Positions 52,889-60,104 of a stretch of DNA of 60,104 nucleotides are shown piece by piece; within the stretch, counting starts at the first letter, position 1, and every line of letters begins with the position of its first letter. A model generated the notes under the pieces. That model saw only the letters and a list, made by a program, of their open reading frames with translations. It made no database searches and was not told where the DNA came from. The stretch is taken from assembly GCF_014695775.1 (NCBI RefSeq), contig NZ_JACJOX010000061.1:1-60104 (forward strand), in the 5' to 3' direction. The DNA comes from Leptolyngbya sp. FACHB-60 (GTDB taxonomy: Bacteria > Cyanobacteriota > Cyanobacteriia > Phormidesmidales > Phormidesmidaceae). A program made the position numbers and the translations under genes.

Positions 52889-53575
52889 ATGAGAGTTCTG
52901 CTGGTAGAAGATGACCCAAAACAACTGATGCCGCTGCAAATGGCGCTCTCTCAGGCAGGACACAGCGTCGATGGTGTCAATAATGGTGAGACGGCTCAGT
53001 GGCTTTTATCAGAAAAAGAATATGATCTGCTGATTCTAGACTGGATGTTACCGCATGTCAGCGGCGTAACCCTCTGTCGCCAATATCGAGCAGCCGGGAA
53101 AACAGCTCCAGTTTTGATGATCACGGCAAGAGACACTACGCCTGAGAAAGTAACTGGCTTAGACGCAGGCGCAGATGACTACCTGGTGAAGCCGATTGAC
53201 CTGGTGGAGTTCATGGCACGAGTCCGGGCATTAAGACGGCGATCGCCCCTCTGGCAGGGAGATACACTAAGTCTTGAGGATCTGCACCTCCACCTCGATA
53301 CCCTGACTGTCAAACGGCAAGATGACACTGTTGCTCTTTCCAGTCGTGAGTTTCAACTGTTGGAGTACTTCATGCGCCACCCTCGACAGGTATTAACCCG
53401 CAACCAAATCGAGCAGGCAGTGTGGGAGTGGGGAACCGAACCCGAAAGCAATGCAATCACTGTCCTGATTCGCAAACTGCGTCAACGCTTGCAGACTGTA
53501 GGAGCAGCTGACTGGGTTGAGAGCATTTATGGCATGGGTTATCGCCTAACGCCTCCTGAAACGCATGAATCTTGA
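52889..53575 (+). CDS. OmpR-family response regulator, RppA-like
   Basis: 228 residues from ATG 52889 (GGGGAG 10 bases upstream); a start at 52844 lacks a ribosome site. Receiver domain with the acidic pocket (EDD near the start), Asp phosphosite in DLLILDWMLP, and Lys in DYLVKPIDL; then a Trans_reg_C winged helix (SSREFQLLEYFMRHPRQVL, GYRL). Forms a pair with the kinase 9 bp downstream. In Synechocystis the RppA/NrsR relatives respond to redox or Ni; the input here is unknown. Confidence 0.88.
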   Translation: MRVLLVEDDPKQLMPLQMALSQAGHSVDGVNNGETAQWLLSEKEYDLLILDWMLPHVSGVTLCRQYRAAGKTAPVLMITARDTTPEKVTGLDAGADDYLVKPIDLVEFMARVRALRRRSPLWQGDTLSLEDLHLHLDTLTVKRQDDTVALSSREFQLLEYFMRHPRQVLTRNQIEQAVWEWGTEPESNAITVLIRKLRQRLQTVGAADWVESIYGMGYRLTPPETHES

Positions 53576-53584
53576 AGGCAAGAC

Positions 53585-54862
53585 GTGTTTAACCGAAGTC
53601 GTCGCAACCTGGCTCGTTGGTTCACCCTTTCAATGGGAAGCATTCTGGTGCTGTTTGCTGGAGCAATTTATCAGATCGAGATCACGGAAAAACTGGAAGC
53701 ACTCGATCGCTTACTTCACGACAAGACTAGAGTGATGGCTGCCAGCGTGCATTATGAAGTGCGCCAAGACCAGAGTCAGGTCGATCTGAGCCATGTTCCG
53801 TTATTGGGCAGTGGCTCCCATCCGCTTGCAGAGGAGCTGATTTATGTGCGCTGGTATAACGCGCAAGGACGGCTCGTTCGCTTTTTCGGAGCGCCCCCTT
53901 CAGACCGGTTAGATACACCTCTTGGTTATCTCACAGTTCAATCGACAGATCCACTTTTGGAGGAAGAAATTTGGCTCCGTCAGGCGACATTACCGGTTGA
54001 GGGCAGAACTGGAACTTTGGGGTATCTTCAGGTTGCCGTTCCCCTCATGGAGACTCAACAAGACCTTCAGGAGCTTCAGATGGTGCTGGCTCTGACAGTA
54101 CCGCTCACACTAGGACTCATTGCCCTCACAGGTTGGATTCTCAGCGGCTTTGCTATGCAACCCATTCGGCAAGCCTATCAACAGCTTCAACGGTTTACAG
54201 CAGATGCTTCCCATGAGTTGCGATCGCCCATTTCTGCGATTTTGACCAATGCGCAATTGGGATTACTCATCGCCGATGATGATTCCCGCTATCACCCTCC
54301 CTTGGAAAACATCGTGGATAGCGCAAGATCAATGGGTACTCTCGTCAATAATCTGTTATTGCTCGCTCGTCATCAGGGACAGCTTGCACCAGAATCACTC
54401 AAAATAATCAATCTCGACGATTTGCTCAACAATCTGGTGACTCAGCTTGTAACCCTAGCAAAACAGCAATCTATCAACTTGACCTATGAGCCGCCTGAGC
54501 AATTAATCGAACTGTGGGCTGACCCCGACTTGCTGCGACAGGCGATCGAAAATTTGCTCAACAATGCCTGTAAATATACTCCTTCTGGTGGCGTGATCCT
54601 GGTGCGCTTAGTGCCTCACCCTGGTTGGGCCGTGATTCAGGTAATTGACACAGGCGTTGGAATTCCAGAAACCGACCTACCCTATATCTTCGATCGATTC
54701 TACCGGGTAGACACTCAGCGTTCTCAGGAAAACGGTGGTTTTGGGCTAGGGTTGGCGATCGCCCGGCAAATTGTCCATGCTCATAGCGGGCGTATCTATG
54801 TCACAAGTGAGGTAAGTAAAGGCTCAAAGTTTCAGATTGAACTGCCCCTCAAGCCCTACTAG
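53585..54862 (+). CDS. Sensor histidine kinase, RppB/NrsS-like
   Basis: 425 residues from GTG 53585 (GAAGGC 6-11 bases upstream). Two membrane segments (about 10-30 and 160-185) bracket a periplasmic sensor (HYEVRQDQSQVDLSHVPLLG, GYLTVQS). HisKA has ASHELRSPISAI, HATPase_c the N-box (QAIENLLNNACKYTP), G1 DTGVGIPETDLPYIFDRFYR and G2 GGFGLGLAIA. Motifs match RppB/NrsS-type kinases, partners of the preceding regulator. No nrsBACD Ni-efflux genes follow. Confidence 0.9.
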   Translation: MFNRSRRNLARWFTLSMGSILVLFAGAIYQIEITEKLEALDRLLHDKTRVMAASVHYEVRQDQSQVDLSHVPLLGSGSHPLAEELIYVRWYNAQGRLVRFFGAPPSDRLDTPLGYLTVQSTDPLLEEEIWLRQATLPVEGRTGTLGYLQVAVPLMETQQDLQELQMVLALTVPLTLGLIALTGWILSGFAMQPIRQAYQQLQRFTADASHELRSPISAILTNAQLGLLIADDDSRYHPPLENIVDSARSMGTLVNNLLLLARHQGQLAPESLKIINLDDLLNNLVTQLVTLAKQQSINLTYEPPEQLIELWADPDLLRQAIENLLNNACKYTPSGGVILVRLVPHPGWAVIQVIDTGVGIPETDLPYIFDRFYRVDTQRSQENGGFGLGLAIARQIVHAHSGRIYVTSEVSKGSKFQIELPLKPY

Positions 54863-55172
54863 GGTCTTAACGGATTCAGAAGTCCAGAATGAGGAACTCC
54901 GGCTGCGGTGCAGACGGCCCAGAGAAGTCCTTAGTACTTAACCCGAACTCAGGTTAAGGCCATTATCAATAGTTACCTCAGTTACCTCCCAGCAGCGTCA
55001 TTCTGCCCATTCAAAATCGATATTTCAGGAAATAGGTTGATTGCAGGTGATCGAACGTTGCCCGTAACCCGCCGCGAATAGACTCTCGAACTCAATTAAT
55101 AACCATTAAACAGATGGGTTCACGGGTGTTGTTAGCCTGCTTGCTAGGTCAGCACAAACCTGGTGGAGTCTT
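54863..55172. other. Intergenic region after the kinase
   Basis: 310 bp. Nothing coding or structured is seen apart from short A/T-rich repeats; it separates two convergent units. Confidence 0.4.
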
Positions 55173-56036
55173 TCATTCACCCACAAGCACTTTGGCGATC
55201 GCTTCAATCTGATTGACCGCGACTGAAATATGTCCTTCGTTTGGGAGGATGATCAATTTAGCTTGAGGTAGACCACCAGCGACTCGCCTTACTAGGTCGA
55301 GCGGTACGTTCCTATCTTCTTCACCATAGAACAGCGTTAATGGCATTTGGATTTCATCCAAACTGAAATCCCACTTCCTCAAATAAAGCTGAATATCCCA
55401 AGCCGCTCCTCGCGTACCTAAACGCAGTCCTTCGATCGCTGCTTGACGATAAACTTCCATTCGACCCGGTGATTCCAAGACTACATAGTCAGATAGTGGA
55501 AGTTGCGGTTTGAACGAAGCAAGCAATCTTTCTGGAGAACTGTTGAGCGATCGCTGCATAACTTTCAGCGACCCTCGATGTAATAAAGGAAATTGTTTGA
55601 TGAGAATCCAACTCCAACGATTGAACTGCGGCAAATTGTTGATGGTATCCATTTGCCATGCCCCTGATGCAATCACCACTGCGTGTAATCGTTCGGGAAT
55701 CTTTGCAGCACAGACAGCAGCATAGCCACCTCCTGCCGAAATGCCCAAAACTGAGAATTTATCCAATCCCAACCCATCAGCAAGCACCTCAATATCCTTC
55801 ACCCAGTCAGAAAATCCGCGTTTGGGTTGAAAGTCAGATTGCCCGATTCCCGGACGATCTGGTGCAATGACCCGTAACCCCAATCGACTAAAAACTTCAT
55901 CGCCCAACAACAATGGCTCTAATCGAGAAGCTCCACCACCATGAAAGTAAAGAAGTGGATGACCATTGGGTTTACCATATTCTGCATAGGCTAACTGCCG
56001 ATTGCCAGGTAAAGTCAGCAAATTTGTTGTATTCAT
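55173..56036 (-). CDS. Alpha/beta hydrolase
   Basis: 287 residues from ATG 56036 (GGAGG 4-8 bases upstream, and the in-frame GTG at 56048 is an alternative). Nucleophile elbow GISAGGGYAAV, with oxyanion motif HGGG near residue 35; catalytic Asp in YGEEDRNVP and His in NEGHISV. No signal peptide. Substrate unknown. Last gene of a TetR / small protein / hydrolase unit, so likely the repressor's target. Confidence 0.9.
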   Translation of the reverse strand: MNTTNLLTLPGNRQLAYAEYGKPNGHPLLYFHGGGASRLEPLLLGDEVFSRLGLRVIAPDRPGIGQSDFQPKRGFSDWVKDIEVLADGLGLDKFSVLGISAGGGYAAVCAAKIPERLHAVVIASGAWQMDTINNLPQFNRWSWILIKQFPLLHRGSLKVMQRSLNSSPERLLASFKPQLPLSDYVVLESPGRMEVYRQAAIEGLRLGTRGAAWDIQLYLRKWDFSLDEIQMPLTLFYGEEDRNVPLDLVRRVAGGLPQAKLIILPNEGHISVAVNQIEAIAKVLVGE

Positions 56037-56044
56037 AAACCTCC

Positions 56045-56218
56045 TCACCGTTGCTCATCTGAAGCCTGCTCTACTTCTGCTGCTACATCTCGATTTTTAG
56101 CTTGAATGATTTGCTCAATTTTCTCTTGCGAAATGATTGGAACTCCTATCAAGGTTGCCATTGACCCAATACAGAATAGAACCAAACAAAATTTTATCTT
56201 CTTCAGAACCGCTTGCAT
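56045..56218 (-). CDS. Small membrane protein of the TetR operon
   Basis: 57 residues from ATG 56218. One hydrophobic segment (about 8-30, FCLVLFCIGSMATLIGV), then a charged helix (SQEKIEQIIQAKNRDVAAEV). Its TGA (56045-56047) overlaps the hydrolase's possible GTG start (56046-56048, GTGA), and the hydrolase's ATG is only 9 bp further, so coupled translation is likely. Not recognised. Confidence 0.6.
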   Translation of the reverse strand: MQAVLKKIKFCLVLFCIGSMATLIGVPIISQEKIEQIIQAKNRDVAAEVEQASDEQR

Positions 56219-56246
56219 GAGTACTTTTAATCTCCAATAATAACTA

Positions 56247-56927
56247 TTACTCTTCTAATTGAACTGCTTTAGCTTTACAGTCAATCAGCCCAAACTGTAA
56301 AACATCAACTAAATCTTTGAATATTTTCTTAGTTGCTTCAATGTCAAGGATTGTAATTCCCTCTTGTGCTATTTCCTCAGGCTTCAATCCTAGCTTTTTA
56401 GGAACATAATCACCAAAATTTTTAGTAAGAATATCGATTACAAAAACTACTAATTCTGAATCTAAACCAGGATCAATATCGCCCTGATCCATTCCTTCGA
56501 TGACCAAATTGCGAAAGAAATTTGAAGATGCTTCTTTTGCTTCCTCCATTGTTTTATCTCGAAACGGTAAATCCCCATAAAAGATTCGATATCTCAACTT
56601 GCTAAGCGCAGGATGTGTTAGATCAAATCTGATACTTGCCTCAAATAGCCAAAGCAGATAATCAAAAAACTTCATTTTAGACTCAGTCGGATGGATTTCT
56701 TGCAGAAAAGAAGTTTTTGTGGTGCTAATCAGACCTACCAAATATAAGTAAAGGTCTTTTTTGTCCTGAAAATACTGATAAAAACTACCTTTCGCGATTC
56801 CGGCACGATGCACAATACGAGAAATAGAAGCAGAATCGTAGTCATGATTGGAAAATTCATCAACGGCAATTTCTATCAATGACTCTCGCTTTTGATCAGG
56901 TAGGTTAAAAAAGGTTGAGCTAGGCAT
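56247..56927 (-). CDS. TetR/AcrR-family transcriptional regulator
   Basis: 226 residues. N-terminal HTH (about 10-55): FNLPDQKRESLIEIAVDEFS, SISRIVHRAGIAKGSFYQYF, DKKDLYLYLV. The ligand-binding part is generic TetR_C. ATG start. Tandem TGTGACCGGTCA boxes just upstream are the probable autoregulatory operator. It precedes a small membrane protein and hydrolase that are likely targets. Confidence 0.9.
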   Translation of the reverse strand: MPSSTFFNLPDQKRESLIEIAVDEFSNHDYDSASISRIVHRAGIAKGSFYQYFQDKKDLYLYLVGLISTTKTSFLQEIHPTESKMKFFDYLLWLFEASIRFDLTHPALSKLRYRIFYGDLPFRDKTMEEAKEASSNFFRNLVIEGMDQGDIDPGLDSELVVFVIDILTKNFGDYVPKKLGLKPEEIAQEGITILDIEATKKIFKDLVDVLQFGLIDCKAKAVQLEE

Positions 56928-56945
56928 ATTCAGACTGTTTTTATT

Positions 56946-56979
56946 TGTGACCGGTCAGTCATGTGACCGGTAAGTCACA
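56946..56979. promoter_or_regulatory. Tandem TetR-type operator boxes
   Basis: TGTGACCGGTCAGTCA (56946-56961) and TGTGACCGGTAAGTCACA (56962-56979). Each carries the palindromic core TGACCGGTCA or its near-match TGACCGGTAA. It lies 18-51 bp upstream of the TetR start and next to the boundary of the IS3 remnant at about 56988. Confidence 0.75.
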
Positions 56980-56987
56980 TTATAATC

Positions 56988-57856
56988 ATGCAACGATTAG
57001 ATCGTCTAGTCGGTTGCTTAATGTGCTGGGTTCTGAAGCAGTCCAGAAGTGGCTATTACACCTGGTGCAACTGCCTCGCTTCCCCTGGGATCCAGGAGAA
57101 TGAGCTCTTGTTTCACCAGATTCAGCAGGTTTACGACACCAGTTGTCAAAGCTACGGTTCCCCTAGGATTCAGGTAGCCCTGGTGGCTCAGGGCGTGAGC
57201 GTCAGCCGTCAACGGGTGGTGCGGTTAATGGCTAAACTCGGCATCAGCGCTCGGTCTCGGCATAAATTCCAGGTGACAGCCGATTCTAAGCATGCTAGGC
57301 CAATTGCCGAGAATCACTTAAATAAAGACTTTGTAACGTCTGAACCCGACCGGGTAGGGTGGCTGACATGATTTATATCTGGACCACTGAAGGCTAGCCG
57401 TATCTGGCGGTCATCATGGACCTGTTTTCTAGGCGGGTGGTGGGATGGTCGATGGCCGAGCACATGCGCACTGAGTTATTGTTAACGGCCCTAAAAGCGG
57501 CATTAGGGCAACGCCAACCGGCTCTATCAGGGTTGCTGTTTCATTCTGACCGAAGCTCTCAATACGCCAGTGGTGAGTACAAAGGTGCACTTCAGCAGGC
57601 TACGATATTGGGCAGCATGAGCCGCCGAGGTAATTGCTGGGGTAATGTGGTGGCTGAAAGCTTTTTTGGAACGCTCAAAACCGAGTTGATTCATCCCAGA
57701 GTCCTCTCAACTCGTGCCCTAGCCCGCACTGTTGTTACCGAATGGATTGAGGTCTTTTATAACCCACAATGGTTACACTCAACCCTTGGATAACTGTCCC
57801 CAGTACAGTTTGAAGAAAACTATTGGTTCTCTTTAGACGGCCTGAGCGCAGGCTAA
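56988..57856 (+). pseudogene. IS3-family transposase (OrfB), at least three disabling lesions
   Basis: The frame starts with an HTH_21-like segment (IQQVYDTSCQSYGSPRIQVAL, split by a frameshift near 57360), continues through the catalytic core ITYIWTTEG.YLAVIMDLFS, VVGWSMAEHM, FHSDRSSQY (second Asp) and NVVAESFFGTLKTEL (Glu), and ends LSPVQFEENYWFSLDGLSAG. TAG at 57395-57397 (for Trp) and TAA at 57791-57793 (for Tyr) interrupt it. OrfA is absent. The right end, CTGTCCACTTTCCTGAGTCA (57862-57881), looks like an IS3 terminal repeat. Non-functional. Confidence 0.85.
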
Positions 57857-57909
57857 TTTACCTGTCCACTTTCCTGAGTCAAGATCAAAAACCTCCTTGA
57901 AGTTTTACT

Positions 57910-59163
57910 ATGTGCGATTTTGATGTTTTGGTCATCGGGTCAGGGCCAGCGGGCACCATCATCGCTGCTAGCCTCGCAGAACGGGGGCTCAAGGTGGGCG
58001 GTTTGACCGCTACGCCCGTGGATAAACCCTGGCCCAACACCTACGGCATTTGGGAAGACGAGCTGACGGCTCTTGGTTTGAGCGATCTCCTGAGTCATCG
58101 CTGGGATAACACCGTTTCTTACTATGCTAAAGGCGAAGTAAAGCACAATCGCGCCTACGGCCTGTTCGACAAAATTAAGTTCCAGCGCTACCTGCTTGAT
58201 CGCTGCGCGGCGGGTGGAGTGAGCTGGCAGATGGATCGAGCCAAAGGTATTACTCATCAAGATTTGGGTTCGATCGTCACTACTGATGTTGGTGTGGAAT
58301 TAAAGGCGCGGGTGGTGGTGGACACCAGCGGTCACAATCCGGTCTTCGTTAAACGCGAAAACCAAGGGCCAGTGGCCTATCAAGCCGCCTACGGCATCGT
58401 GGGACGTTTCTCGGCCCCGCCGGTGCAGCCCGAGCGATTCGTCCATCAAGACTTTCGGAGCGATCACCTCTCCGACTTAGAAAAAGCCCAAACCCCGCCC
58501 ACTTTTCTCTACGCCATGGACTTCGGCCAGGATGTTTACCTCGTAGAAGAAACTTCCTTAGCTCTGGCTCCGGCCATGGGCCTAGATGTATTGGAGCGCC
58601 GCCTGCACCAGCGTCTCAAGTTTCGTGGTATCGAAGTTAGAGAAGTCCACGAGGTAGAGCGCTGCCTGTTCCCCATGACCTTACCCCTGCCGGACTTACA
58701 GCAGCCGGTGGTCGCTTTCGGCGGAGCCGCCAGTATGGTAAATCCGGCTTCGGGCTATATGGTGGGCGCTTTACTGCGCCGCGCTCCCAGTTTGGCCGAT
58801 GCTTTAGCCTCAGCCCTAGCCGATCCGCAAAGTTCGCCCCAGCAAATCGCCCGCGCCGGTTGGCAGGGATTGTGGCCAGCTGATCGACTGCGGAAATACT
58901 ACCTCTACCGCTTCGGCTTAGAAAAGCTGATGCGCTTCAACGAGCATCAGCTCAAGCATTTCTTCGATGCCTTCTTTAGCCTCCCCCAAGACCAATGGTC
59001 GGGCTTTTTAGCCGATGAACTCTCTACCCCTCAACTGGTGGCGGCCATGGTAAAGCTCTTTGTGCAAGCTCCCAACGACGTACGCTGGGGTTTAATGCAA
59101 TTCCCTGGCCAAGAGAGCCAGCTTTTTTGGCAATTTTTGAGCCTGCAAGCGGCCCAAGCCTAA
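57910..59163 (+). CDS. crtL: Lycopene beta-cyclase, plant/cyanobacterial CrtL type
   Basis: 417 residues. FAD-binding GxGPAG in VIGSGPAGTIIAASLAERG, then the signature WPNTYGIWEDEL and, later, YLVEETSL and GGAASMVNPASGYMVG. Converts lycopene to beta-carotene, precursor of retinal. Complete and intact, 53 bp downstream of the IS3 remnant, on the same strand. Start ATG. Neighbours otherwise do not include carotenoid genes in this window. Confidence 0.95.
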   Translation: MCDFDVLVIGSGPAGTIIAASLAERGLKVGGLTATPVDKPWPNTYGIWEDELTALGLSDLLSHRWDNTVSYYAKGEVKHNRAYGLFDKIKFQRYLLDRCAAGGVSWQMDRAKGITHQDLGSIVTTDVGVELKARVVVDTSGHNPVFVKRENQGPVAYQAAYGIVGRFSAPPVQPERFVHQDFRSDHLSDLEKAQTPPTFLYAMDFGQDVYLVEETSLALAPAMGLDVLERRLHQRLKFRGIEVREVHEVERCLFPMTLPLPDLQQPVVAFGGAASMVNPASGYMVGALLRRAPSLADALASALADPQSSPQQIARAGWQGLWPADRLRKYYLYRFGLEKLMRFNEHQLKHFFDAFFSLPQDQWSGFLADELSTPQLVAAMVKLFVQAPNDVRWGLMQFPGQESQLFWQFLSLQAAQA

Positions 59164-59532
59164 GCTTGACTTTAGCTATCTAGAAGGAACCTCAGTTGTG
59201 AGATCACAAGCCTTTCAAGGAAACGCTTCTGACTCTCTAAATATCGCCGTCTTACACCAATGTTGAGAAAAGTCTGAACTGGTGCTTTTAGAATCCTTGA
59301 AGTCTCGTTTGAGATCTAGTCAAAATGGCTAAAGTCGAGGTAAGGTCAGAGTCCTGGTTTAGTTAACCCCGCGCCACAGAGCAGCATCACAATCTCTCTT
59401 GGCAGCTCTTTCGTGAAACGTTCCAAAATTTGTCCAACCTGTGCTGGACAATTACCACTCAGCTATGTCATACCAATTACATATGAGTGTGCGTCAAAAT
59501 GGAAGGTACTGCTAGCCCTTGAGGAAAAAGGC
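59164..59532. other. Intergenic region upstream of the IS630-family gene
   Basis: 369 bp. Probably carries the left terminal repeat of the insertion sequence, but I cannot place it without the right end, which is outside the window. Confidence 0.35.
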
Positions 59533-60104
59533 ATGGGACGCCCGTTCATCGTTGAGATCGCAGAAAGCGAAGCGCAGTTGAAGAAGACGCTTCAACAGGC
59601 CCGTAGTGCTAGCCAAAAGGAACGACTGCAAATGCTCTACTGGCTTAAAGGCAACCAGGTGAGCAGCCGCAACGAATTGGCAGAGCGCCTAGGCCGTGAT
59701 AAAGCGACCTTAACCCGGTGGCTTAACCGGTACAAACGGGGTGGTCTTGAGTCTCTGCTAGAAGTCGGTAAAGCCCCTGGCAAAGCCCCGGCCGTGAGTA
59801 GTCAAGCGCTAGCTCAACTGAAACAACGCTTGACCCAACGGCACGGCTTCGGGAGTTATGGTGAAGTGCAGCAGTGGCTCTTTGACGAGTTCGGCTTGAA
59901 CTTGAAGTACAGCACGGTGCATCAACTGGTGCGCTACCGACTCAACGCCAAACTGAAGGTGCCTAGACCCAAAAGCATTAGGCAATCCCCCCAGAGCCCA
60001 GCGCACTTCAAAAAAAATATCGCTGGCGATGAAGGTGTTACAGGAACTGTTCAGCCAGGGCAAGCGGTTGCGTTATCTGTGCCAAGATGAAACGCGTTTA
60101 GGTC
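59533..60104 (+). CDS. IS630-family transposase, 5-prime part (cut by window edge; frameshift at A8)
   Basis: From ATG 59533 (MGRPFIVEIAESEAQLKKT). HTH domain with YWLKGNQVSSRNELAERLGR and ATLTRWLNRYKRGGLESLLE; frame 0 then runs to 60090 but the DDE opening lies in another frame: from about 60023 the frame LAMKVLQELF, RLRYLCQDETRLG carries the first catalytic Asp. The switch is at a run of eight A (60010-60017). Programmed frameshifting or slippage is known in IS630 members; decay is the alternative. Confidence 0.8.

Overview
The window is chromosomal DNA from a filamentous or Leptolyngbya/Nodosilinea-like cyanobacterium (lineage inferred). The HIP1 octamer GCGATCGC recurs throughout. The gene set is cyanobacterial: fused pantothenate synthetase/cytidylate kinase, DUF2811, DUF4278, an SphS-like kinase, an RppA/RppB-like pair, CrtL lycopene cyclase and an Anabaena-type sensory rhodopsin.

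Layout. 1-168 is the tail of an IS5-family element, followed by about 800 bp without a gene. 0.96-37.9 kb is mostly ordinary chromosome: housekeeping genes (recR, aroE, panC-cmk, purM, truB, msrA, three pseudouridine synthases), cell-wall enzymes (RlpA, a class A beta-lactamase-like hydrolase, a fused amidase/glucosaminidase, SpoIID/LytB), signalling (SphS-like kinase, a cyclase-kinase fusion, a heme-binding HAMP protein, a GntR regulator) and two tRNA genes (Cys-GCA, Val-GAC). Notable here are a tandem phosphatase pair whose second-transcribed copy has lost its catalytic histidine and a conserved arginine, and a recR whose only good start is ATT.

38.0-41.0 kb is a decayed island. A sequence resembling the left end of a type V-K CRISPR-associated transposon starts 12 bp after tRNA-Val. 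It is followed by broken genes (SH3-like, DUF2227-like, AzlD-like) and one intact pair (a small membrane protein overlapping an SPFH lipoprotein). 41.0-47.6 kb is a co-oriented set of exported and membrane proteins (DUF4394/DUF4114, DUF4331, TPR, a His-rich NicO-type Ni/Co transporter, a small secreted protein) that looks like a metal-handling cluster.

47.7-60.1 kb looks accessory and, by eye, lower in GC. A MITE-like repeat is followed by a stress protein and P-type ATPase divergent from the rhodopsin, with a 17-bp palindrome between them. Then come an RppAB-like two-component system with a divergent small membrane protein, a TetR/small protein/hydrolase operon with tandem operator boxes, an IS3 wreck, crtL, and the start of an IS630-family element. 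CrtL makes the beta-carotene from which retinal is cleaved, so rhodopsin and cyclase may be linked metabolically. No retinal-forming dioxygenase and no rhodopsin transducer gene is present in the window.
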